Shown here: in pieces, positions 11,081 to 22,048 of the stretch | Numbering within the stretch: the first letter of the stretch is position 1 | Layout: the number at the start of each line of letters is the position of its first letter | DNA from: Mortierella sp. BCC40632 | Taxonomy: Eukaryota > Mortierellomycota > Mortierellomycetes > Mortierellales > Mortierellaceae | DNA length: 64,000 nucleotides | NCBI GenBank assembly: GCA_011634665.1 | Contig: WAEK01000007.1 | Span: 117,001 to 181,000 of the forward strand | Reading direction: 5' to 3' | Made by a program: the position numbers and the translations under genes | Notes under the pieces: model-generated | Told to the model about the DNA's origin: nothing | Databases searched by the model: none | What the model saw: the letters and a program-made list of their open reading frames with translations, nothing else

Positions 11081-13991
11081 ATGCCATTTGTTCAACCCAC
11101 AGGGATCGTCGTTACTCGCAGCCGATCCAACTCAATCAACCATGACCCAAGCCCAAGTGGCTCCGGAGAACCGAGCACTGGCCCAGGAGGAATCAGGAAC
11201 AGTCGCAGCGCTCCCAACCTCCGAGGTGTCCAGAAAGATACATTCGAACCAGATAAGGCCTGTCGTGTAAAGAATGAGTGGATCAAGAGCTCCATCCAAT
11301 TGCATGGAGGCTCGAGTAATTCTGAGAATGGCCATCTACCCACTCATGTCTTTACCAAAACATGGAAACCCATCGGACAGCCTGTCCAATGTGTCGTTGT
11401 GTAAGCTCTTGTTGCATTTCTTTTTTATTTTCTCAGACTCGAAAAAGGGAGGTTGCTCTCGAGATGTTAAGCAAGGGACTCTGCATTTACTTTATCTCTA
11501 TTATCTGCAATGTTGCATCATAGGTTTGTCCACGATATCATTGAGCACTGTGAGCGGTATCAACCCTTGTTTGCATATTTTGCTAGCAAGGGAATAGAAG
11601 TTCAAGGATTCGACCTTCCAGGCTTTGGCGAGACTGGAGTGCGAGCAGAAGCTTCGGGCTATACAGGAGGGTAAATTCTTGTTATGTAGTAAACGAAACT
11701 GTTCGAGAGAGAGGAGAGAAGAAAAAACAGAAAAATAGCCTTGTATTTTTGACTCTTTGGATTCATTCACTCTGTTCCCATGGATAATTAGATATGGTAT
11801 GCTGATTAGTGAAATCGACAACGCAATTGGACGAGCAACGGCATCATGTCCATCCAAGCCAGTGTTCCTTATGGGCCATGGAATGGTAAGTGGCTCTCAA
11901 GACCCTTTTTTTTATTGTTATTTTAAATACCTCCTGTATTCTTTGATTCGAAACCAGACGGCTCTAACAATATGAAATTGTGTGATCTTTTCCTCGCTCC
12001 ATTGCGTTTAACAAAATTTTGCATTAAAAAATGACGCTGGATAAAAAAAAAGGGCGGTGCACTCGTCTTGAACTATGTATGTGGACTCGGTAAACGGATA
12101 ACGGATCTCGCTGGTATCATTTCATCCTCTCCATACTTGAAACCAACGCTCAAAGGAGCAGGATCCAGATTCCCGAGTGCCTACAATCGACTCGGCAAGT
12201 GGTACCCTAATGTTACGGTCGGATTCCAGGTCGCTCCTGAAGAACTCACCCGCGACAGAGCTGAGCAGGAACGATACAACAGCGATGGTCTCCTTCGTGA
12301 TGTCGTCTCCTTGCGTTGTCGTAAGTACTGTTTTTGTTTCTTAGGTGCGAATGTGTCTAGTTGGTCCCATGGTCTCCAAGATCGAGATTCTCTTCTTGAT
12401 TTGAAGATGTTAAAAGGGGTCTGCACTCTCTCTGTCTGTCCGAAAAAAAAAAAAAAAAAAAAAAATAGTCGGCGATATGATCTATCAGGGCAACAAACTC
12501 CTTTTAAAGCGGTGGAAACACTTCCCAGCCCCACTTCCGACATTGCTTGTACATGGAACCGACGATCCTATTAGTTCTTATGCAGCCACATCGATCCTGA
12601 GTACACAGCTTTTGAAGCTTGACCCAGCCAATTTCATCTTCAAGTCCTGGAAAGGAAGTAGACACGATCGTATGTTCCCTTTCTCTTAACTCTAAATCGA
12701 TCATTTAATAATGTCTCGAGAATCCATTGTTTTCGTCTGTTTTTTTTACTTCTACTTACAACTCATCTATGGCATGTCCTGTTTCACAAAAAAAATGGCT
12801 GTAGCACACTGGGATTTGGATGCGCTGGCAGTCAAGAGCGAGTACACCCAATGGATTAGTAGCAATTACCGCCATTTTGTAAAGCTGCCTCTAGAACCTA
12901 GCATGGTCCGTCATGACACTTTAAAGTCAAGTCGGGCCAAAAATTCTAGCAAACTATCCGGTCTCGGCAGCGCCACATCCTCCATATCCAGTGGACGTAG
13001 AGGAAGTAGCGCCTCTGAGTCTTCTCGGACCACCAAGTCGAGCTCATCATTGTCCAAAAAGCAGGACAGCAACATCGAGAGTAAAAAAAAGGAGAGCAAC
13101 GCCGAGAGTAAAAAAAAGGACACCAGCAACAACGAAAAACGACTCAAGCCCAGTCAATCGATCCGTAGTCTCTCCAGGACAGGCAGTATGATGAAAGAAA
13201 AGATTATGTCTAGACGATCTTCTAGAGCCGGAAAGTGCTCCATGTCTTCTGCCAGCGTCAAAGATTCATCTGTGGGGTCACCTACAACATCCGTTGGTGC
13301 CGCCTCCAATGCTTCATCACCCTCTCTTTCCTCTACCACCAAGGAACCTGAGGCTATTCAAGATCTTGAAGGCTTGCGCCGACAACAACAACTAAAGCAA
13401 CAGCTTGCTGAACAAAAGCGAAGAGAGTATGGTATTTCAGTTGTGGAAGAACAGCTCAAACAATCACCCTTGGCTCAGTCAAAATCTGCCAAGGGTAGCA
13501 ATAGCGCATCCCCCGCCCTGTCTTCTAAAGATAAGGCCGAGGATAGTGACGATGGCTCATTAGAAAAGAAGCAAGGACAAGAATCAGAGGCAACAAAAGA
13601 CCAGGAATCCGAATCCAAGCCTGAAACAGCTCAAGTTCTACAAATCAAGGAATCAAAATCTGAATTAGCTAGTCCATCAGACGAGTCGGATTCATCTCAA
13701 CCACCCCCTGTGCGGAAGGAACAGTCCGAACCAAATGAAAAGGGTAGTCCTAACAATGACTCCGCCAAGGGATCTGACCCTATTGAGACATCTGCTGTCG
13801 AGGGGAGACCAACCCTAAAAGTCAATGTTCCAACTGCGCCTGCTCCTTTATCGGCAAGAAGTCAAGAAATCCCAGTGAGTGCCATCCCAGTAGAAAGAGG
13901 AAAGGGTTCAACGGACGGACAAGACCAAAACTCTGGTCCAGTGATCTCTAAGAAGAACGTCTCTTTGGAAGATTATCCAGACCAAGAATAG
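11081..13991 (+). CDS. Monoacylglycerol-lipase-like alpha/beta hydrolase, probable pseudoenzyme
   Basis: Exons 11081-11400, 11524-11670, 11792-11885, 12053-12320, 12469-12669 and 12805-13991, all GT-AG with matching phases, give about 738 residues. The first 340 are a serine-aminopeptidase/monoglyceride-lipase fold: FTKTWKPIGQPVQCVVV, HCERYQPLFAYFASKGIEVQ, DLPGFGETG, VLVHGTDDPISS-type Asp loop, and the His loop GSRHDPHWDLD. The nucleophile elbow, normally GHSMGG, reads GHGM|GG across the exon 3-4 junction, so Gly replaces the catalytic Ser. The oxyanion motif HGF.EH reads HDIIEH. Asp and His survive. Active relatives release fatty acid from monoacylglycerol; this one is probably catalytically dead and may bind lipid or scaffold. 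The last 370 residues are Ser/Lys/Glu-rich and disordered, an unusual tail for the family. Confidence 0.85.
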
Positions 13992-14292
13992 AAACAGGCC
14001 CCCCCCTTTTTTTTTTTTTTCTCCACACACACTCTTCTCTGACCTTTTTCATCCAATTCAGGACTTGGCTATTCAACAAAATTATGCATCATAACCATGT
14101 AGTAGTATTCTTTTTCTACCTTAATGTCAAAATCAGAATTTGCTCCGCATTTGCCATTTGCATCGTTTAAAAAAACCAATTTTTTTTTGTTTGTTTGTTT
14201 CTTCAGAAAAAGAAAAGAAAAGGATAACAAACTCTATGAAATGAACATCGGCTATAAGACAGTTCAGCCGATGAGAAGGGGGTCTGACTCTT
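13992..14292. other. Convergent 3' region
   Basis: Short spacer between the lipase-like gene and the PDI gene. It holds T tracts near 14007-14022 and 14180-14188 and no gene. Confidence 0.5.
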
Positions 14293-16160
14293 TTAAAGCT
14301 CATCCTTGACAGGAGCCTTCTCCTTCTTTGCCTCCTCCATCGAGACCTCAAACGTATATGGGAAAGAACGAACACGTCCGTTGGTTGCGTCCAAAACCCA
14401 CTCCTGAATACCCGCAACATCAAATTGACCCACAAAGGGAACAAAGGCCTTCTTGCGATGGTTCATCAAGAACAGACCCGGGATATCGGACGAGAGCTGG
14501 AACTGGTTCCTAATCTCATTCACTCGGGAGTCAAGAGCATCCATCCACATGACGTTCAAAGGTCGGTTCAAATCATGAATGGCCTTCTTGACCTTTTGCA
14601 ACACCTCCAGGTTCTCTTCATGGATCTGAACAGACTCGGGGAACTCGGGCTCAACAATCAACAAAGCGATAGCACAAGAACCGATGGCTCGGTCAAGGCA
14701 CTCACGCTTAAAAGTCTCCTGATCAACAATCTGGTGCACCTTGGGGTCAAACTCAACCTTGGGGGCTTCCTCCTCTCTCTTCTCGTTAGTCTTTTCCTTG
14801 TTACCCTCCTTCTGTGACTTTCCTTTGGTGCTGGGTGTCGCGTGTTGGTTCAAGAACTCGAGCATGGGATCATGCTTCAAGTCACCTGTGAAGAGAACGG
14901 GCTCCTGACTGCCCTTAGGGAAAACGACAAGACGAGGAAGAGACTCGATGTTAAGCTTGCTCAAGACCTCGCTGCTAGGGTTACGCATCTCACCCACAAT
15001 CATCCTGTCCTTCATGTCTGTTGCCAATCCTTTGTACATGTTGCTCGAGCTAGTCTTCTTTGTCAACAATAGTGCTCGTGCAGCATCCTATCAATAAAAA
15101 ACGAGATGAAAATATAAGGGGAAAATCGTTAGACGTCTATTTCGCTCGCATCCAACTCAAAGGGTCCAAAAATTCACAAAAGGAAAGGACTTGATACTAA
15201 TTCATACCTCGTTGGCTGTGTACTCATCAATGTTGGTAATCTTTTCGCTTGAAGGGTTGGAGGAGACAAGTTGAATGTCATTGGGAATCATGCTCACCAA
15301 ATGGTCCACGATGGCCTTGGCAGTGCGGGCGCCCTGGTAGTCGCTCGGGTATTTTGCTTTTCTCTTGCCACGGATGGCTGGGAAGACTTTGATGGTTGGG
15401 AATCCTAGTAGAGATCCAGGAGAGGTATTTCCTCATGCAAATTAGTGAAACTGATCTTTCACGCGCCCATTCTACTATTCATTCCAGACCGCCTCACAAG
15501 ACACAAAATACGCGCTCCATTTGTTTTTGGTTTGCTTTTGTTTTCCTCTTTTCTGCTGCGTTGTTCCTGAGGCTCTTGTTTCTTTACCTTGGATGCCATA
15601 TTGCGAGCAGATGGGTCTGTTCTTATCATCGTCACAGTCGATGGCTCCCAACTTGACAATACCCTTGAGGTTCTTGGCTGCATCCTTGTAATGGGGTACC
15701 AGGCTATATTATCAGAAGAGGAGGGGGGGCTCTGTCCATTAGAACATAATTCATGCTTGAAGCACAGCAACAACAAAAAAAAAAAAAGTTTTTGACCCTT
15801 ACTTTTTTGCAGTGTCCACACCAGGGAGCGTAGAACTCGAGCATGACCAGATGCTGGAGACAAAAAAAAATAAGAAAAAAAAAAGTGTGCGTGAGAGAGT
15901 GAGAGAGAGAGAGAAAGAGAAAAGGAATTCCGTGTTCGAGTAGAAATGCACCCCACTCCATCGACAAGAGTCCATCCAGAGACCCTTTTCCCCTCCTGAT
16001 GTCGAGATTGCATTCTCCTTACGTCGGCATCCATGACCTCGGCCTGGAAATTATTAACGGTGATGTCAATGACATTGTCTTTTGCAGAGTACAGGCCAGC
16101 CCAAGCGGTTTGCGTCAACAGGAGCGCGCCCAGAGCGGCGGTTGTGAGGCTGTACTTCAT
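14293..16160 (-). CDS. ER protein disulfide isomerase, single active thioredoxin domain, KDEL tail
   Basis: Exons 16023-16160, 15803-15853, 15588-15703, 15208-15404 and 14293-15087 give about 400 residues. A signal peptide (MKYSLTTAALGALLLTQ, cleavage near AWA-G) leads to a thioredoxin a-domain with the catalytic CGHC (EFYAPWCGHCKK), then LVPHYKDAAKNL and the cis-Pro segment GFPTIKVFP. A second, inactive thioredoxin-like domain and a Lys/Glu linker follow, ending in the ER retrieval signal KDEL. It resembles Mpd1/P5-type isomerases that form and shuffle disulfides in the ER lumen. Exons 2 and 3 do not join in frame: the donor follows TGC AAAAAA, whereas a five-A run would give the canonical CGHCKNLVPHY. 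The extra A is probably a homopolymer error. A (GGTGA)n run lies just upstream of the start. Confidence 0.88.
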
Positions 16161-18362
16161 CTCTGTGGAGCACTGTAGGACAGACGGTGTAAGTAGGGTG
16201 AGGTGAGGTGAGGTGAGGTGAGGTGAGATGAGGAGAAGGGAGTGCAAATGAAATGCAAAGGTGAGACGAGAGAAGAAAAGATGGAGATGAAAAAGAGAGA
16301 GAGGCCTATGGGAGACATGGACCCTCAATACTTTCTCTCTCTCTCTCTCGGCCCAGGACGGATTGACGCGGAAGCCGTTGATTGGCCGAGTGGATCCAGT
16401 CCTACAACGCTCCACAGATCGTCCCCACGATTAAAATACAACCAACCTTGCACCGACAAGGGACAAAAAGCGACGCGTCTCTCTCGGGCATCCCTGTTAC
16501 TCGAATAGTAGCGACGGAATTTATCCAAATCCTTCACATCTGGGCACCCGGTGCTTCGTGATGACGGGCTGCACTTTTTTTTTTGGCACTACTTTGGTGA
16601 AGTGCTCACTTCTTTTAAGATTTTTTGATACCATTCATTTCCTCAAGATTGCTGGCCGAGAATGGAAACTCTGTCTCTGCTTGGGAAAGGGGAAACGACT
16701 TTAAAGATCTAGCTAGCAAGGAGCATATTGACAGCATGACACGAAGGAATGGCAGCACCGATGCACTCAGACCATTTTCCTCTTGGCCATCGATGATACG
16801 ACGCGAACGCGCCATCCCCAGTGGGGTCGAAATACTTACAGAACATATCGAATAGCCCCTGTGTTCATTTAGGCCAACCAAGCCGTATTGTTGCTCAAAA
16901 CGCCTTCCCCCTTTCTCCCTGTAGCCAAAGCGATCATGTAGAATCAGCGAGTATGATGAAAATGAAGACCAGTGGGCGGCTCCTGCTATGACTGATCCCT
17001 GGGTTGTTTCGTGCCACCGCACTCTCTGTTGGTTATTTTTTTTTTTTATCTATGAGTAGTGAACTGGGGTTTTGTGAGAGTCATCGAAATGAAGCAATGA
17101 GGCACAAAAAAAGTGCTACAGCAAAAGGGAAAAGGTCGTTGATCAACAATAGCCGTGGGGGGTTGATATTCAGTGTCCATTTGTGGTCCGTGCATGTCCA
17201 GAGTTAAGCGAACAGGATGGACTAGGAAGGAAAACGCCGTGGACTGGAATCTTGGACAGAGAGAAGGAGACCGTCTTTTGTTGACTCGGCTGCATGCCAC
17301 TCCACTGAAAACAAGATGTGTGGTTGTTCGAGTGCTTTTAGCATGTGAGGAAGGGAACGAGTTGAGATTCATCTCATGTGGAGAATGACCAATGTCTTTT
17401 TTATCCCACTCAGGCTAACGTTCAAACAGCGCTCCAGGAGGGTCGTTTAGGGATTGGCAAGCAAGCAACGTTAATCAGAAGACCCCTTTAGCAACCATCC
17501 CAAGGAGCAACCGCGAACTCCATTCTCTGTCAACCTGTCACTCCTAACGCCCCTTCCTCCTATCTCTCTTCAGCACCCAGGCTGTCGAAGGGATTACCTC
17601 ACTCGTCGTGACTAATGTATACCACGAAGGGAGAGTTTAGGAGTTGATGGAATAGTCTCTCCAGATCTGTCGAGGATGGACAAACGCATCTAAATAATTA
17701 ATCGACCGGTTTTCCAAAAGATGCGCCTTTCAGAGTGCTATATTGCTCAATAGAGCTAGCGGCAGAAGCGGATCATCCAATCTCTCTTATCTCTCTCGCT
17801 ATAGAGTAGACTCAACAGGCACCGTCGCTCTGTTATTTGTTCCTAAGCTACTGCAGTATCGACTCGACATTTCCTTTGGACTGAGCACAATTAAGCACGC
17901 CAGAGTGCGACATCTGTGATAGCAGCAATGTGGCAAATAAAGGCTGCGAGGTGCTGTGAGAAAAAAAAAAAGTTCTATCGCATTTTTCGGCAAAGCAGTT
18001 CAGCAGGGATCGGAGTGGAGCTTTTTTTTTTTTTTTTTTCTCTCTGTTCTGTGGTATTAGGTGCTACTCACTTGACTACTCTTTGCTAGCCCATAGCACG
18101 CGAGTAGTAAATGCCATGAGCAATTCGTTGTTGTCAAGGCAGTGGCGAATGTTCTTTCAAGAGCAGAACCACAGTCAGTTTTGTTCATGAATCCTCAAAA
18201 GGGAGTACTTCTGACCCTGCTTTTTTTTTTCTTCTTCTTCTTCTGTCTCTCTTCTCTCTTTCCCCCAATATCACGGGAACGGGAACATACACACCCCTTT
18301 TTAGAAATCACCTTTCTCCATCTTTCTTCCTTAGCTCCTACCCATCTCTCGCTACAACCCAA
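16161..18362. promoter_or_regulatory. Divergent intergenic region, PDI gene and MAEA/FYV10
   Basis: About 2.2 kb without a supportable gene between two divergent starts. It contains a pentanucleotide GGTGA array (about 16197-16227) 40 bp upstream of the PDI start, a CT run near 16333-16350 and a T tract (18022-18040). Several open frames of 60-130 codons occur but none has recognisable content or splice support. Confidence 0.45.
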
Positions 18363-20465
18363 ATGCCAAAACCGAGCATTATGAACAAAATCAACCATGA
18401 CCAGCTCCTCTCTTTGGAGCATCCCTTTGTGAAGGTGAATGCCAAGAGTCACCTTCCATGCACCCCATTACTCTCCGAATGCAACGAAACAGTGGCATGC
18501 TGTCATGAGCCGCCTGACCATTACCCCAGTGAACATGTGCCACAAATCCAAAATAATGCGCGATGGCTGGGCGAAGCGCGCTGCCTTTGGTTCAGACAAA
18601 GCGAGGATATATGGAACTTGGGTTCAGCATCGTTGATACGGTAGCCTCTTCTATCTTTTCTTTTCTGACTTAGATACCTGTGGAAAAGTACCGGTCGGCA
18701 CTCAAGCTATCCCAGAAGCACATTGAAAAAGAAATTGGCAACTTGACCAACACTGTCACGGAGATTATCAAAAAGTCAGCACAGGGCAATATTGACGCAA
18801 AACAAGTAGAGACTGCACTGGACGCCATCATAACCCGACTGAGCACTTTGAAGCGAAAGGTAGGACTGGACCCAGCACGAACCAGATTCCTTGATATCAC
18901 AGCGACTGGGCACCACTCTCTTTGATATCCCTACTAACCAGTTCCTCTCTACAATCACTCTATTAGCTTCGTGATATCCGTGCAGAAGAAGCACTATACT
19001 CTCAACGGACCAAAGCGCGACTACAACATCTTGAAGATTTTTTGTCTATCAACTCACTGGACTCTGATGACTTTTCGCGATGGAGCCGTGTCCGTTTAAA
19101 CCGAATTTTGATCGACTATATGCTCAGAGACGGCTTTAGGGAATCAGCGGCTCTGCTGGCCAAGTCTGAGAATATTGAAAAAAAAAAAAAAAAAAATATT
19201 AAGACTTCTTGAGACGTAAAGAATGCTTTTTAACTGTTCTGTGTTGAAAAGTCTTTATTTTTTTTTTTTTTTTTTTTTTGTCCTGCGAGTCCTCACCTCC
19301 CCTACTTCCTTTCTTCCCCCCTTTTTTTCCCTCTCCCCTTTGAATACCTGTGGAACATACGCACGTACAGCAATTGGTCGATATTGAGTTGTTTGTGCAA
19401 TCTGGGAAAGTTGAGCAAGCACTTTTGCGGTACAGTTGCACAGAATGCCTACAATGGTGTAATGACAACAAATCCAGCTTAAAGAAGATCAAGGTAAGTG
19501 TTCACTTGGTACAGACTATTGCCATCAACTGCGTTGACAAATGCTGCGGATATTAGTGCTGCGGACTAAACAGTGTGCCTGTTCAACACTATGGAATATT
19601 ATCTTTGCTTAGAGCACGCTGGAATTTAGTCTGAGGGAGCAAGAGTTTATTGAGCTTGCACGAGAACGAAGAAAACAGGATGCGATCGCATATGCAAAGA
19701 AGCATCTTACACCTTGGCATGACACACATATGAAGGAGATCAGCCAGGTCATGTGTCTTCTAGCCTTTTCACCCGAAACAAAATGCCATCCATACAAGGT
19801 ATTGTCTTTGGACAAGATTAACAGGATACCTTATCCCGCCGAGTGTAGCAAACATCCTCACTGACAATTGTTTCTTTCTTTCTTTTTCTTCTTTCTTTCT
19901 ATTCGCAAAATGATCCTGTAGAGATTATACGACAAGTCGCGATGGGCAGACTTGATTTCACAATTTCGATCCAACAACTTTGCGCTGCAGTACTTTACAC
20001 CCGAGCCACTCTTGACGGTCACACTCCAGGCAGGATTATCGGCTCTCAAGACGCCGATGTGTTATAAACCGGAACACCGAAATGTCAACTGTCCTGTGTG
20101 TGACCCCAATATGCTTGGAGCTCTGGCGACCGAGTTGCCCCTAAGTCATCATTTCAACTCGTCGATTGTGTGCAGGATGAGTGGTCATATCATGAACGAG
20201 GACAACTTACCTATGGCTCTTCCTAACGGCTATGTTTATTCATATGATGTAAGGATGTGATGTGATGTGTTTTGTTTTTTTTTTCCTGCTTTTTTTGCAG
20301 ATTCTAAAAAAAAAAAAAACCCCCCTCCCTTTTTTCCTTCTTCTTCTTTCTCTTATCGGATAGGCACTTATGGAGATGGCCAGTCTAAACAACGGCAAAG
20401 TCACATGTCCCAGGACAGGAAGTGTCTTTGACATCTCGGACGTAAAGAAGGTCTTTATCTCCTGA
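18363..20465 (+). CDS. FYV10: MAEA/Fyv10 (Gid9), RING-like subunit of the GID/CTLH E3 ligase
   Basis: Exons 18363-18434 (NHDQLLSLEHPFVK), 18674-18859 (IPVEKYRSALKLSQKHIEKE), 18967 to about 19179, 19371-19493, 19613-19798, 19922-20248 and 20364-20465. The order is an N-terminal helix, LisH (RVRLNRILIDYMLRDGFRES), CTLH (VDIELFVQSGKVEQAL, CLQWCNDNKS), CRA, and the degenerate RING with CPVCDP, SIVCRMSGHIMNEDNLP, LPNGYVYSYDALM and CPRTGSVFDISDVKKVFIS. In yeast the GID complex ubiquitylates gluconeogenic enzymes after glucose return. Exon phases fit except after exon 3. There NIE runs straight into 19 A residues with no GT donor, while the next exon starts cleanly after GTACAG with QLVDIELF. The donor may be lost to tract expansion or to an assembly error. 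Everything else is intact. Confidence 0.9.
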
Positions 20466-20605
20466 ACGAATCTTTTTCAAATAGGAACCGGTACAGTTGC
20501 TCAGAAAAAAAAAAAAAAAAAAGGGGAGGGGGGGGGAGAAAAAAAAAAGGCTGGAACAAACGAAATTGGTGAGGGGAACTGCGCGGTATGAATTAAAGTG
20601 ATCCT

Positions 20606-20837
20606 TTTTTTTTTTTACAACGATCTTATTAACGAGGACCTCTTGTGAGCATGTAGCCTTTTTTTTCTTTTTTTTGTTAACGGAGGCCCCATGTGGGCAT
20701 GCAGAGTTTATGGAATACCGGGGCTACTACCCCGTGAGCATTTTTTTTTTTTTTTTTTCACTATGACACCACAATATTGGGGTCTATGATTTATTACAAA
20801 TGGGTTGCTCTTGAGAGTGCCCCGTGAGCATGTAGCC
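20606..20837 (-). mobile_element. Serial 5'-truncated LINE 3' ends
   Basis: Three short stubs lie in a row, each starting with a T tract followed by sequence like the 3' end of LINE families A/B (GTTAAC, then a GGCCCCATGTGGGCATG-type block): about 20606-20655, 20656-20740 and 20741-20837. The T tracts are poly(A) tails read on the plus strand. Each stub is under 120 bp, as produced by strongly truncated target-primed insertions landing at the tail of an earlier one. They begin about 140 bp after the MAEA stop codon. Confidence 0.6.
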
Positions 20838-20850
20838 GGGGGGAGGTTGG
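20838..20850. repeat. Target-site duplication of LINE A (partner 35515-35527)
   Basis: GGGGGGAGGTTGG directly abuts the poly(T) of LINE A at 20851 and recurs at 35515-35527, at the far side of the nested block. The right copy sits inside an eight-G run, so the exact left limit is ambiguous by two bases. This pair closes the outermost insertion. Confidence 0.7.
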
Positions 20851-20910
20851 TTTTTTTTTTTTTTTTTGTTAACAAGGACCCCATGTGGGCATGCAGAGTT
20901 TATGGTATAC

Positions 20911-20932
20911 CAGGGCGGCCGGGGCCGCCCTG
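20911..20932 (-). other. GC-rich 3' hairpin of LINE A
   Basis: CAGGGCGGCC and GGCCGCCCTG form a perfect 10-bp stem with a GG loop, 44 bp inside the poly(A) junction. LINE B has an imperfect equivalent near 21828-21852, and the copy at 52255-52639 keeps a degenerate one. A conserved 3' stem is a typical reverse-transcriptase recognition feature in LINEs; that role is inferred here. Confidence 0.6.
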
Positions 20933-21757
20933 TTGTCACTGGACCTTAAACGAGAAGGAATCTCGCAAATGGATACTACAGAACCTAGTCTACAGTGTCC
21001 TTATACTCTTCGGCATCACTCACATCGCATGAATGGGTCGAGTATTGTCCGCCCACCGCCTACGTGGCCTGTTGCGCTCATTCGTCGTCTTTTAGCCGGC
21101 GTCCATTGTCAACACTTTTTTCCAGCTTCCTAGCCGCTCCATCACATTCAGCTTAGTCTTTCCCTGCACATACTTCAGAACTGTTTCATCCGCCTCTCTG
21201 TACGCCTCTCTGAGGTCGGGCTTCGGCCGCTGTGGACTGTTCAAGTCTGAGAAATCACTGTGGCTAGGTTGGTGTCTCCCATCACCATTGCGTCTCCCGG
21301 CGCGTTTGCTCACCGCAGTGATTCCTTTCGTCTTTTTCCCAGTCCACTGTGGCTGTACACCTCTGTCCCCAGATCTGCGTGCGTCCAAATTCCTCAATGG
21401 CTTCGATAAATCGAGTCGCCATATCCTTCGCTATCGGTCTTGTCGTCCTGTGCATTCTCTTCCAGCTTGTTATCATCACTTCAGGTACCATTCCCTGATA
21501 CGCCTCCATGATTTGTGTTGCGGCTCTGCATTCCTCCTGTGCCTCGATCTCTGTTCAACCTCCCTGGGTCTGATCTCTTCAACTCCTTCAAAGATCCCTC
21601 CAAGGAGTCCCAAAGATCCCCTTCACTCTTCTCCGTGAACGTTGGTTTTCCTCTTGGGTGAACCACCGTTCCTCCTAGCGTCCCTCGCTTCCTCCAACCA
21701 CGCCTTGCACTCTCTCTTCCACTTCCTCTTTTCCACTCTCCTTCACGGCCTTCACCG

Positions 21758-21775
21758 CCTCTCGCCACCCTTGGT
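21758..21775. repeat. 18-bp target-site duplication of LINE B (partner 35493-35510)
   Basis: GCCTCTCGCCACCCTTGG is identical at 21758-21775, immediately before the poly(T) of LINE B, and at 35493-35510, at its 5' end. The left copy lies within LINE A, so LINE B inserted into LINE A. Confidence 0.9.
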
Positions 21776-22048
21776 TTTTTTTTTTTGTTAACAAAGACCC
21801 CACGTGGGCATGTAGAGTTTTAGAAGACCAGGCGGGCTCCGGCCGCCCTGTTGCCACTTTGGTACCAAAACGGGATTACACCCGCGAATGAAAACTATCT
21901 AAACAGCCTCCAGACACTCAACAGCCATCACCCACGTACGCATGAGTGGTCGTATTGCCAGCTCCCTACGTGGCCCCGTTGCGCTCATTCGTCGTCTATG
22001 AGCCTGAGTCCATCGCTAACACTTTTTTCCAGCTCCCTAACCTCTCCA

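Noticed and set aside
16625..17388. Small frames in the PDI-MAEA spacer as genes
   Set aside because: No recognisable motif, no splice structure, overlapping frames on both strands and ordinary composition.
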